From Rugosimonospora acidiphila (lineage in GTDB: Bacteria; Actinomycetota; Actinomycetes; Mycobacteriales; Micromonosporaceae), in contig NZ_BAABJQ010000003.1 in assembly GCF_039543385.1 (NCBI RefSeq), forward strand, positions 62,001 through 126,000: 64,000 bases of DNA, written 5' to 3'. Position 1 is the first letter of the stretch; each line of letters opens with the position of its first letter. Position numbers and translations under genes: made by a program. Below are positions 51,837 through 60,126 of the stretch, piece after piece. The notes under the pieces were generated by a model that saw only the letters and a list, made by a program, of their open reading frames with translations, ran no database searches and was not told the DNA's origin.

Positions 51837-52104
51837 TCTGGACCTTCCATGGCTCGACTGGCCATAGTGTCATCCGCCTGCCGGCGCACACTGTCCCGGA
51901 CCGCCCGCCCCGGCGACGGAGGCGTTGCGGTCCATGCCGTTTCGCCGACTTTGCCGGCCGGTTCGCCGTGGTGGCCGTCCGGATCCCGATAATGGGCGGC
52001 AAGGGGCGCAGCGGCGCGATCGGGCCGGCCAGGATCGGCACCACCGATGCGCCGCCGGCTTCTACGCGAGATCGCCGGTGTGTGGCTATCCGACCTGACG
52101 GGCT

Positions 52105-52851
52105 CTAGGTGGTCTGACGGGCGCGGAACTTGGCGACCTTGGCACGGTTGCCGCAGCGGCTCATGTCGCACCAGCGGCGGGTCCCGCGGGCCGAGTTGTC
52201 GAGGAACATCCGGGTGCAGGCGGGGCCTTCGCATTCGTGCAGCTGGGCCGCGGACGGACCGGTGACGAGCGCGATGGCGGCGCGGGCGACGAGCGAGAGG
52301 GACGCTTGGGCGGATCCCGTGCGGACCAACGCACCGGTGTCGTCGATGCGTACGAGTGGGGGCGCGATCGCGGCCGCCTGGTTCACGATGGCTCGGTCGG
52401 CCGGATCGAACAAGGCGACGGCGCCAGCGGGAACGGCGCGGTCGAGGGGCGTAGCGACCCCAGCACGGCCGGCGACAACAGCACCGTCCGTCACACCGGC
52501 GCGGTCCGCCACATCAAAGCGATTCGCCGCGACAGCGCCGTGCGCCGCGACAGCGGGGTCCGGGGCGGCGATGACGGCGGCTGTGGCGGTGTCGTTGGCC
52601 ATGATGTGGCGGCTGGAGTGGGCGGCCATGGCGGCGTAGGCGAGGCGGTATATGGCCTCTCGAAGGTTTTTGGCGGTGGCGAGGTCGTCGTCGTCCGGGG
52701 TGGCCGAGGGGTCGGCGATGCCGGCGGCCGTGAACCAGCGGTGCAGGTCGGCGGGGGAGTGGAGGAATTCCACGGGGGTGCCGCCGTAACGCCTGCCGAG
52801 GGTGCCGGTCAGGTCGAGGGCGAGGTCGCCGCCGAAGAAGTTGAACTCCAC
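52105..52851 (-). CDS. CGNR zinc-finger/ABATE-domain regulator
   Basis: A 248-residue regulator-like protein. The N-terminal ABATE domain (about 1-160, beginning NFFGGDLALDLTGT) probably binds a ligand; an unusual Ala/Asp-rich insertion lies near 85-140. The C-terminal CGNR zinc finger (about 198-240) has CEGPACTRMFLD and RWCDMSRCGNRAKV. GTG 52851 is used because the family begins there, and a TACCAT box lies 6 nt upstream. It is divergent from the GAPDH gene with an inverted repeat between, so it likely regulates itself and that gene. Confidence 0.85.
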   Translation of the reverse strand: MEFNFFGGDLALDLTGTLGRRYGGTPVEFLHSPADLHRWFTAAGIADPSATPDDDDLATAKNLREAIYRLAYAAMAAHSSRHIMANDTATAAVIAAPDPAVAAHGAVAANRFDVADRAGVTDGAVVAGRAGVATPLDRAVPAGAVALFDPADRAIVNQAAAIAPPLVRIDDTGALVRTGSAQASLSLVARAAIALVTGPSAAQLHECEGPACTRMFLDNSARGTRRWCDMSRCGNRAKVAKFRARQTT

Positions 52852-52897
52852 AACGCCATGGTAACCAGCTTGACCGGTTTCACCGGGCCCCCCATCA

Positions 52898-52920
52898 TGT
52901 AACCTGACAGACTGGTTACA
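52898..52920. promoter_or_regulatory. Inverted repeat TGTAACC-N9-GGTTACA, likely CGNR-regulator operator
   Basis: Perfect 7-bp arms flank a 9-bp centre in the divergent region of the CGNR and GAPDH genes. Another half-site, GTAACC, lies at 52861-52866 next to the CGNR start. Three copies of the half-site in 60 bp suggest cooperative binding. Confidence 0.55.
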
Positions 52921-52938
52921 CGATGGGGGTTGTTCGCC

Positions 52939-53940
52939 ATGACCGTGCGTGTGGGCATCAACGGCTTCGGCCGCATCGGCCGCGCCCTGCTCCGGGCCCA
53001 GTTGGGGCGCCGGGCGGACGTCGAGATCGTCGCCGTGAACGACCTCACCGATGCGCGGACGCTCGCGCACCTGTTGAAGTACGACACGACCGCCGGCACG
53101 CTGCCCGCCAGCGTCACCGGCGGCGACGACGCGATCGAGGTGAACGGTACGAAGATCGCCGTTCTGGCCGAGCGGGATCCGGCGCGGCTGCCGTGGAAGG
53201 AGCTGGGCGTGGACCTCGTCGTCGAGTCGACCGGCCGGTTCACCGACGCGCACCAGGCCCGCGCGCACCTCGACGCCGGCGCGAAGCGGGTGCTGATCTC
53301 CGCGCCCGCGAAGAACGAGGACCTGACGTTGGCGATCGGCATCAACGACGACCTGTACGACCCGCAACGCCACACGATCGTCTCGAACGCTTCGTGCACG
53401 ACTAACTGTCTCGCCCCCATGGCGAAGGTCCTCGACGACACGTTCGGGATCGAGCGGGGCGCGATGACCACGATTCACGCGTACACGCAAGATCAGAATT
53501 TGCAGGACGGACCGCATCGCGACCCTCGGCGGGCGCGCGCGGCGGCGCTGAACCTGATCCCGACCACGACGGGCGCGGCGAAGGCGATCGGCCTGGTCCT
53601 GCCTCGGCTCAGCGGCAAGCTGGACGGCTACTCGATCCGCGTGCCGGTGCCCGTCGGCTCGCTCACTGATCTGACCGCCGAACTCGGCCACGAAGCCACG
53701 CCGGACGAGATCAACGCCGCATTCCGGGCGGCTGCGGACGGCCCGCTACGCGGCATCCTGGAGTACACCGAGGACCCGATCGTCTCGAGCGACATCGTTG
53801 GCAGCCCGGCGTCCTGCATCTTCGACGCCAGCCTTACCAAGGTCGTCGGCGGCACCCAGGCCAAGATCTACGGCTGGTACGACAACGAGACCGGCTTCGC
53901 GAACCGCCTGCTCGACACCACCCTGCGCATGGCCGCCTGA
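52939..53940 (+). CDS. gap: Glyceraldehyde-3-phosphate dehydrogenase, type I
   Basis: A 333-residue enzyme of normal length. VGINGFGRIGRALLRAQ is the NAD-binding start and SNASCTTNCLAP contains the catalytic cysteine. WYDNETGF closes the active site region. It oxidises glyceraldehyde-3-phosphate to 1,3-bisphosphoglycerate in glycolysis. No pgk or tpi gene follows, so this is probably an accessory copy under its own control by the divergent CGNR regulator. ATG 52939 has GGGGG 9 nt upstream; TTG 52930 is less likely. Confidence 0.95.
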   Translation: MTVRVGINGFGRIGRALLRAQLGRRADVEIVAVNDLTDARTLAHLLKYDTTAGTLPASVTGGDDAIEVNGTKIAVLAERDPARLPWKELGVDLVVESTGRFTDAHQARAHLDAGAKRVLISAPAKNEDLTLAIGINDDLYDPQRHTIVSNASCTTNCLAPMAKVLDDTFGIERGAMTTIHAYTQDQNLQDGPHRDPRRARAAALNLIPTTTGAAKAIGLVLPRLSGKLDGYSIRVPVPVGSLTDLTAELGHEATPDEINAAFRAAADGPLRGILEYTEDPIVSSDIVGSPASCIFDASLTKVVGGTQAKIYGWYDNETGFANRLLDTTLRMAA

Positions 53941-53960
53941 AACCCACCTTCCCGTCCGGT

Positions 53961-54050
53961 ACGCCCCCGACGCATCCCGGGCCGGGGCAAGTCCGGATCG
54001 TGGTGCGCGCGGCCGGCGTCAGCCTCAGCGACTGGAAGAAGCGCGCTCGC
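53961..54050 (+). pseudogene. Fragment of a zinc-type alcohol dehydrogenase (MDR)
   Basis: In one frame the sequence reads GPGQVRIVVRAAGVSLSDWKKR, the typical N-terminal segment of quinone-oxidoreductase-like MDR proteins. Nothing else of the gene remains before the frame degenerates. A relic of gene decay. Confidence 0.6.
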
Positions 54051-54165
54051 GGGGCGCGCCGACGCGCACCGGGTCAGCGAGGGCGGCCGCGTGCGGGGCA
54101 AGCTCGTTCTCCTGATGGAAGGTCACCACGAACGCTGGCACGTTGCTCGGGGAGCCCCAGCGGGC

Positions 54166-54273
54166 CGACTCCGCTCAGTGCTCGCCGACGAACTCGGCTA
54201 CAGCGATCAGTCCCACCTGGTCCGAGACTTCACGAGTGTCATCGGCAGGTCCCCGGCTCGCCAGCGGCTATGA
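54166..54273 (+). pseudogene. Fragment of an AraC-family regulator
   Basis: The frame ending at TGA 54273 reads ADELGYSDQSHLVRDF then GRSPARQRL, the second helix-turn-helix and end of an AraC/XylS protein. The rest of the gene is absent. It abuts the dehydrogenase relic, so a deletion probably joined two former genes. Confidence 0.65.
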
Positions 54274-54295
54274 GCGCGCGTCGCAACGATCCGTC

Positions 54296-54340
54296 CGTCA
54301 GCATATGTTGACGGGTGTGCCTCGTCAGCATATGCTGACG
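54296..54340. promoter_or_regulatory. Twin palindromes overlying the promoter of the HTH/Clp-N operon
   Basis: CGTCAGCATATGTTGACG (54296-54313) and the perfect palindrome CGTCAGCATATGCTGACG (54323-54340) lie 27 bp apart centre to centre. TTGACG (54308-54313, in the first) and TATGCT (54331-54336, in the second) form a -35/-10 pair with 17-bp spacing, and the -10 box ends 6 nt before ATG 54343. A repressor binding both sites would fully cover a leaderless promoter. Confidence 0.75.
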
Positions 54341-54342
54341 TC

Positions 54343-54561
54343 ATGTCGATGATCGTTGACCTCGACCGCGCCGCGAACGGCAGCGACCACGACGCCGCGC
54401 TGCGCGCGATCGCCCGGCTCCGCCGCCTGATGGAACAACTAGAGGCCGAACAGGTCATTGCCGCACGACGAGCGGGTTGGTCCTGGCAGGACATCGCCGC
54501 ACGGCTGGGCGTCACTAAGCAGACCGTTCACCGGAAGTACCGCCACAACGAGGAGGTCTGA
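54343..54561 (+). CDS. Small helix-turn-helix protein
   Basis: A 72-residue protein. The first half is helical (ARLRRLMEQLEAEQVIAARRAG); the second holds a helix-turn-helix, WSWQDIAARLGVTKQTVHRKY, like sigma region 4 or small XRE proteins. It is probably the repressor of its own promoter through the twin palindromes. The leaderless promoter decides the start at 54343. The stop and next start overlap (TGATG), so the Clp-N protein is made with it. Confidence 0.85.
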   Translation: MSMIVDLDRAANGSDHDAALRAIARLRRLMEQLEAEQVIAARRAGWSWQDIAARLGVTKQTVHRKYRHNEEV

Positions 54562-55268
54562 TGTTCCGAGGTGATCACCCCGATCTTCGCCGTGTCGTGC
54601 ACAGCGCCATGGTCACAGCCCGCGATTTCGGACATCCCCGCACCGGCAGTGAGCACGTCCTGCTCGCCCTCACCGCGGCGGGTGGCGCCGTCGCCGCCGT
54701 GCTCGGCCGGCACGGCGCGACCGAGGCGGTCGTCCAGGAGGCGGTGCGCCACGCCGCACCCCTGGGCGCCGGGGCCGCCGCCGACCGCGAATCCCTTGTA
54801 CCTCTCGGCATCGACGTGGACGGGTTCTTCTCCCGGCTGAGGCCGGCAACGCTGGACCGGCCAACCAAACCCGAGCCGCTGCTGCCGTTCGGAGCCGCCA
54901 AGGCACGACGGCGATGCGCCCGGTTGAACCCGCCGCTCGGTCTCGACGTCCAGGCAACCTACGAAGCATCGCTCCGACTCGCCCTCGCCCGCAGAGACCG
55001 CGAACACCGGCCAGAACACCTCGCGCTGTCCCTCGTCGCGCTCGATCCCGGCGCCGCGTGGGTGCTCAGCGGCGCGGGCGCCGACACCCGCGCCCTCCTA
55101 GCCGACCTCGCCATCGCCTATCCGCCACCGAGGCGCAACCTGCTGCTGCGCGCCGAACGGCGGGTCGGGCAGCGGTCACGCCGCCGGGACCTGATCCGGC
55201 GATACGAGCGCACGACGGGGCGCACGGTCACCTCCGCCGACACGGTCGCCGTCCTGATTACCAGCTGA
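54561..55268 (+). CDS. Double Clp N-terminal-domain protein without ATPase
   Basis: A 235-residue protein with two Clp-N (ClpC/ClpA substrate- and adaptor-binding) domains: residues about 5-75 with FGHPRTGSEHVLLALTA, and about 125-190 with REHRPEHLALSLVALDPG. No AAA+ ATPase module follows. It may act as adaptor or decoy for the Clp protease, or as the sensor for the HTH protein it is translationally coupled to. The C-terminus is basic. Confidence 0.8.
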   Translation: MFRGDHPDLRRVVHSAMVTARDFGHPRTGSEHVLLALTAAGGAVAAVLGRHGATEAVVQEAVRHAAPLGAGAAADRESLVPLGIDVDGFFSRLRPATLDRPTKPEPLLPFGAAKARRRCARLNPPLGLDVQATYEASLRLALARRDREHRPEHLALSLVALDPGAAWVLSGAGADTRALLADLAIAYPPPRRNLLLRAERRVGQRSRRRDLIRRYERTTGRTVTSADTVAVLITS

Positions 55269-55616
55269 ACCACATCTGGTTCCGTCGCGACAGCTCATCG
55301 CCTATCGGATGGCTGGCTTGAGCGGTTCGCGGTGGCCCTGATTCAGGGTCGTTCGGCGGCAGATCCGGACACCGGCGGACGAGGGCTCATCCGGTTCCGC
55401 TCTGCCAAGGCCTGCCTCAGAAGAGTTCGCACTCCCCGGCCTGCAGGTCGGCTTCGCCGGGGGGAAGTCCGCCAGTGCAGTACCTGAGTAATTGATCCCC
55501 TCCAACATCCGATGGCCCACCGATCCGCGGGCGACCCAACCGGCGAATCTACGGATGGCGCCCGATGCGCCGGGGCTCAGGTGGGAAGTCACGGTGACGG
55601 ACTATGGCTGCGGGCG
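55269..55616. other. Gene-free interval between convergent genes
   Basis: No gene is supported in these 348 bp. A possible hairpin pairs CCCCGGC (55434-55440) with GCCGGGG (55456-55462) and could terminate both flanking genes. Confidence 0.45.
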
Positions 55617-56357
55617 TTACCCGACTTGTTCGGCGTGGGCGAGGTACCGCAGGCCGCGTCTGAGGAAGGCGCGCGGATTGGTGTCGAGGTACCGTGCCCA
55701 TCCCGGGTCCGCCTCATTGCGCAGCCACGCGTGCCGGGCCAAGCCGTAGCCATACATGGGCTCGGTCAGATAACCGGATCGGCTGGCGCGGGCGTAGCTG
55801 TACGCGCCTCGAACTGTTCGCGAGTAATCGAACGCGGCGTTGGCGCTGAAGATGCCCAGGCCGAAGAAGATTGTCAACAGGTCAGTCAGTGGCTCGTGGT
55901 CCTCCTGCTGGGCGGAGATCCGGCCATCACCCAGTAACAGAACGTGGCCCAGTTCGTGAGCGACGGTCGCCACCAGTGCCATCGGGTGCTCGGCCTGGTC
56001 ATCGCGGATGCCGATGACCGAACGGCCGTCGCGGATGCGGTGATGCCCGGCCGCGCCCGTCGACCTCGAGTTGACCGGGATGTACGCCGCCAGTTCGGTG
56101 TGGTCCTCGGCCGCGTCGTACTCCAGGTCCACCCGGGCGGGGTCGATGTCCATGTGAGTACAGAGCCGCTCCAGCACCGCACGGATGTCCTCCCGCGTGC
56201 CCCGGTACGTGCCGGGAAAGTAGTCGTCGGTCGGCAGCACCACGTCGCCGTGCAGCCGCCGGGTGCCGAACTGGCTGACGAACCAGTCCATCGAACGCTC
56301 GATCCAGCCCTGCTCGACCGACCGCACCGGGCAGTCGACCTGTCGCCACCACGCCAT
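55617..56357 (-). CDS. Putative zinc metallopeptidase (HExxH protein)
   Basis: A 246-residue protein of no named family I recognise. VATVAHELGHVLLLGDGR near residue 128 is an HExxH motif in a helix, as in zincin and ImmA/IrrE-like proteases; a third ligand could be in EDHEPLTD about 20 residues on. No signal peptide or membrane helix, so probably cytoplasmic. The N-terminal WIERSMDWFVSQFG suggests similarity to predicted peptidases of secretion-free defence or stress contexts, but this is not certain. Confidence 0.65.
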   Translation of the reverse strand: MAWWRQVDCPVRSVEQGWIERSMDWFVSQFGTRRLHGDVVLPTDDYFPGTYRGTREDIRAVLERLCTHMDIDPARVDLEYDAAEDHTELAAYIPVNSRSTGAAGHHRIRDGRSVIGIRDDQAEHPMALVATVAHELGHVLLLGDGRISAQQEDHEPLTDLLTIFFGLGIFSANAAFDYSRTVRGAYSYARASRSGYLTEPMYGYGLARHAWLRNEADPGWARYLDTNPRAFLRRGLRYLAHAEQVG

Positions 56358-56512
56358 CCCACGATTGTGTGGTGTCTCGGCAACTCGGATCTATGGTCCC
56401 TGGCGGGCACGCGCGAAGGACCGGCCTGCCGCATCGTCGAGGCCGCGCCGCAGCCCAGCGGGTCGCCGGCCCCACGTGCCGGCGACCTGGCCGCACGGAG
56501 AACTGGCTGCCG

Positions 56513-56971
56513 CTACTCGAAGCCGCGGAAGATGCCGTCGTCATCGACGCTGCCCGCGAACTCCTCCCAGTCCATGTTCGCCAGAAACAGGTTGTTCTGT
56601 ACCGACCACATCGCCGATGGCACGACCCGGAAGGTGGCGCCGTACTGGGGTCCCCTGCCCTGGTCCTCGAGGCCCTCGACCCAGTCGTAGAGGTTCACCA
56701 CGAGAATCGGCCGGTCGGGATGAGTGAGCGCCTGCGTGTCGACGAGGAACACGAACCTCGCGTCCGAGTCGTCAGGCACGATCCGCAGCAGCCCTGACGC
56801 GGTCAGGCCCTCGTATGCCTTGTCGTCCACGAAGTCGACGTAGGCCTGGAACGCGTGCTCGGTCTGCGGTTCGTCGATCGCCGCCTGTATCCGCGTCCAC
56901 TCGTCCTGGTGGGCGAAGTCGGTGCGGATCACGGGGGTCGCGAAGTTCCTACGCCATATGGTGTCGTCCAT
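56513..56971 (-). CDS. DUF6924-family protein
   Basis: A 152-residue protein of unknown function. VIRTDFAHQDEWTRIQAAI, AYVDFVDDKAYEGLT, FLVDTQALTHPDRPILVVNLYD and MWSVQNNLFLANMDWEEFA are the usual conserved blocks. It is acidic and probably cytoplasmic; relatives occur near immunity-type genes, but no toxin is visible here. ATG 56971 is chosen because a TACGGT box lies 7 nt upstream. Confidence 0.8.
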   Translation of the reverse strand: MDDTIWRRNFATPVIRTDFAHQDEWTRIQAAIDEPQTEHAFQAYVDFVDDKAYEGLTASGLLRIVPDDSDARFVFLVDTQALTHPDRPILVVNLYDWVEGLEDQGRGPQYGATFRVVPSAMWSVQNNLFLANMDWEEFAGSVDDDGIFRGFE

Positions 56972-57145
56972 GCCGAGCACCGTAGCGGGTGACGCGGCGG
57001 CAAATCCGGGCTCGGTCGCGGATGCCGAGGCACCGAGCGGCCGGACCGGTCCACACGCGCTCGCGCGAGCACTCGACGCGCCCGTGTGAGGTTCCGTCCT
57101 CCGACTGTTGATCGACGCCGGGCACCACAGGGGTACGATCTGCCG

Positions 57146-58486
57146 GTGATGACGCCGGACGAGGCGGCTGCGGGTGTGGTTTCGGCACTCCAGTCCTGGG
57201 ACCACGCCGCCTACAACGCGGCCGGTCGCGCCCTTATCGCAGCATGTCGAGCGGCGTCGGCGGAGGAGGTCGAGCGAGGTCTCGTCTGCCTGGCGCCAGT
57301 GCTCGCGGAGGTCGAGCTCGGCCGGGCGTCGGCGCTGGCTGATACCGCCGCCGTCATGGCCTTCGGGCTCAGCGATGTGTCTCCGTTTCTGGGCATGTTC
57401 GTGACGCGCGCGTGCCAGGCCATGGAGTCGGCCGCGGAGTTCCGAAGCCTCTACAACGACGTGCTCGGTGAGCCGCCGTCGTCAACGGACCAGTCGGCCT
57501 TCAGCGCGACGGTGGAGCGCTTCAAGGCGGCGGGCGCGCGAACCAGTGACCCTGTCGGTCTGGCGGAGGCGTGGTTCTACGGGAACGCGTGGGTGCGGCC
57601 GGCGCTGATGTTGTCGCAGCGCGCCGAGGTCCGTGCGGCAATGCCCGAGCGGGAACGGCTGCTGCGGGCGATTGAAGCGATCGGCGACGACTTCGACAAT
57701 GCGGAATTTCTGTACGGACTCCTGCTCGTGCTCGACGAAGCGCCGGTGCTCGTATTGCACCGGCCGTCCGGCCGTGGCTTCCGCGTGGTTATTGACGGCG
57801 TCGGAGACAGCAGACAACTGCACACCCTGCTCGCCGCGCGGTTGATCGGTGACCCAGACGCGGGATGGTTGCCGGGCGAACCACCGACCGCGGCGATGCT
57901 GGCTGCCGCCGACGGAAGCGGGGACTGGAACCTTCCGGGCGGCATCATCGGTCAGTTCGACATGGCCGACGCCTACGGCCGGCCGGTGGAGCACATGCCC
58001 GCCTACATCCCGCTGCTCGATGGCGAACGGGTAGTCGTGCTCGACCCCGCGACCGATCCGCGTCGATGGACGTTCGGCCGCAGGTACCCACTGATGACAC
58101 CAGCACTGCGCGTCGACGCGGTACTCGCCGGTGATGTCGCCGCGGCCTGGCTCGCCAGGGTACGGCCCGTTCAGCCGGACGAAGGGCCAACCGACGACCT
58201 GGCCATCCCCGGCCACGATGCGGCGGAGATCGTCGATTGCGTGCTGGGCGAGAAGCTCAACGGCGCGCCGGCGCCGACGATCCAGCGGCTGCTCGTCAGT
58301 CGCTTCGGGCTATCGAATGCGGACGCCGTGATCGCCTGGGACCGCACGCTCGGGGGTGTATTTCGAGCGGGCACGCACCCGAGGAACCGGCCGGATCCCG
58401 AGAAGGATCCAGTCGCGGCCGAGGCGTACCGCCGGGCAACCGACGATCCGACCCTGCGGCGCCTCGTGTCCGTCGCGCCCCGCTGA
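57146..58486 (+). CDS. Hypothetical protein, 446 residues
   Basis: Not recognised. The N-terminal half is alpha-helical (residues about 1-190) with repeated helix pairs. The second half contains mixed segments such as APVLVLHRPSGRGFRVVIDGVGDSRQLHTLL, which could bind a ligand, and a helical C-terminus ending in EKDPVAAEAYRRATDDPTLRRL. No signal peptide or membrane helix. GTG 57146 is preferred over ATG 57149 because TACGAT lies exactly 6 nt upstream, implying a leaderless transcript. Confidence 0.7.
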   Translation: MMTPDEAAAGVVSALQSWDHAAYNAAGRALIAACRAASAEEVERGLVCLAPVLAEVELGRASALADTAAVMAFGLSDVSPFLGMFVTRACQAMESAAEFRSLYNDVLGEPPSSTDQSAFSATVERFKAAGARTSDPVGLAEAWFYGNAWVRPALMLSQRAEVRAAMPERERLLRAIEAIGDDFDNAEFLYGLLLVLDEAPVLVLHRPSGRGFRVVIDGVGDSRQLHTLLAARLIGDPDAGWLPGEPPTAAMLAAADGSGDWNLPGGIIGQFDMADAYGRPVEHMPAYIPLLDGERVVVLDPATDPRRWTFGRRYPLMTPALRVDAVLAGDVAAAWLARVRPVQPDEGPTDDLAIPGHDAAEIVDCVLGEKLNGAPAPTIQRLLVSRFGLSNADAVIAWDRTLGGVFRAGTHPRNRPDPEKDPVAAEAYRRATDDPTLRRLVSVAPR

Positions 58487-58583
58487 GCCATCCGCCGGGC
58501 GACCTGCCACCAAGGACTCCCGGGTAGCCAGCGTTCGTCGACCGCGATGACACCGCCTTCCCATGGCGTTTGGCGCGATGCGT

Positions 58584-59987
58584 TCATCGCCTGCTGTTTC
58601 TGCCTGGCAGGAAGACCGTCGCCACGAACGTCACGAGCAGGAGCACCGCGGCGGACAGCAGGCTGAGCCGTAGCCCGGGAACGAAGGAGCCGGGGTGGGA
58701 GACCAGCGCTCCGAAGACGGCGACGGCCAGCGCTCCGCCCATCTGACGACCGGCGTTGAAGATGCCCCCGGCGAGGCCCGCCCGCTCGGCGGGGAGGTCG
58801 CTGAGCATGGCAGCGGTCAGCGATGGTACGGCGAAGCCCAGGCCGATACCCGTCGGGATGAGCAGGACCGCGAGTAGCGGGCGGCTCGTCCCCGCGCCGA
58901 TGCCGACCCCGAGCAGGGCGAGCAATCCCAGCGCGCAGACGAGCTGTCCCGCGGCGATCGGCATGCGGTACCCAAATCGAACCGCCGCCCGCGCGGAGCT
59001 CATGTTCGCGAGGGCGACCAGCGCGGTCATGGGCAGGAACATCACGCCGGCCGCGATCGCGGACTGGCCGAGAACCTGTTGGAAGAACAGGCTCAGCGCG
59101 AAGATGACCCCGTAGAACGCCGCGTTGACCGCGAAGCCGACTGTCAGGCAGATCGCGGTGGTACGGGACCGCAGCAGGCTCAGCGGCACCATCGGATCGC
59201 CGACCCGTGCCTCGGTCACCAGGAAAGCAGCCCCCGCCACGGCCGCGACCAGCAGGCCGATCAGGGTGGATGGCGTGCTGAATCCGGACGCCCCGGCCTG
59301 GATCACCCCATAGATCAGGCCGCCCAGTGCGAGAACGGCCAGGAGCTGCCCCAGCGGGTCCAGCTGCGCGGCCCTTCGCGGTGCACCCGGTACCTTGGTC
59401 AGCATCGCCAGGGTCAGCAACCCGACCGGCAGGTTGAGGAAGAAGATCGTGCGCCACCCCAGTGAGCTGGTCAGCGCCCCACCGACCACGGGCCCGGCCG
59501 CGGTGGACACAGCCCCACCGACCGTCCACATCGCGATCGCCCGGCCACGTTCGGCCGCGTCGGGAAAGGCCCAGCGCACCAACGCCAGCGATGACGGCAG
59601 CACGACCGCCGCGGCGCTGCCCTGCAGCAGCCGAGCGCCGATCAGCACGCCGGTGTTGCCCGCGAGGCCACAGGCCGCCGATGCCACCGTGAACACGGCG
59701 ATCCCGGCGGCGAAGACCCGGTTGGCGCCGAGCCGGTCGGACAGCGCGCCCGCGGACAGTAGCAGCGCCGCGAACATCAGGGTGTACGCGTCCACGATCC
59801 ATTGCAGGCCCGTGGTCGAGCCGCCGAGGGCCTCGCCGATGCGGGGTAACGCGACATTTACCGCAGACGCGTCCAGACCAATCATGAAAAAGCCCAGCAG
59901 GGCCGCGAACAGGACGACGCCGGACCGGACCGGGGGCGCGGGAGCGCGGGTCGGGCGACCGGCCGGTCTGACGGTGGTCGTGGTCAT
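58584..59987 (-). CDS. MFS drug/proton antiporter, DHA2 (EmrB/QacA) type
   Basis: A 467-residue exporter with about 14 hydrophobic segments. The family motif C region near helix 5 (GPVVGGALTSSLGWRTIFFLNLPVG, about 155-180) and motif DRLGANRVFAAG after helix 2 (motif A) are clear; LDASAVNVALPRIG is the DHA2 helix 1 signature. It should export a toxic compound using the proton gradient. ATG 59987 follows GAGAGG. Divergent from an XRE/MmyB-type regulator, which probably controls it. Confidence 0.9.
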   Translation of the reverse strand: MTTTTVRPAGRPTRAPAPPVRSGVVLFAALLGFFMIGLDASAVNVALPRIGEALGGSTTGLQWIVDAYTLMFAALLLSAGALSDRLGANRVFAAGIAVFTVASAACGLAGNTGVLIGARLLQGSAAAVVLPSSLALVRWAFPDAAERGRAIAMWTVGGAVSTAAGPVVGGALTSSLGWRTIFFLNLPVGLLTLAMLTKVPGAPRRAAQLDPLGQLLAVLALGGLIYGVIQAGASGFSTPSTLIGLLVAAVAGAAFLVTEARVGDPMVPLSLLRSRTTAICLTVGFAVNAAFYGVIFALSLFFQQVLGQSAIAAGVMFLPMTALVALANMSSARAAVRFGYRMPIAAGQLVCALGLLALLGVGIGAGTSRPLLAVLLIPTGIGLGFAVPSLTAAMLSDLPAERAGLAGGIFNAGRQMGGALAVAVFGALVSHPGSFVPGLRLSLLSAAVLLLVTFVATVFLPGRNSRR

Positions 59988-60126
59988 CGGGATCCTCTCA
60001 GCCGAATGAGCGTGCACAGACACCCTCGTGCGCTCCCGTGACCTGAGGCAGACCGCGATCTTCCGGGGTGTGACAGGGCCCCCCTCGCCGGTGCAGATCG
60101 GATCTTCGACGAGGCAGAATGGGCGC

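Noticed and set aside
58487..58583. Remnant of an insertion sequence beside the MFS gene
   Set aside because: The short interval has no inverted repeats or transposase-like segment.
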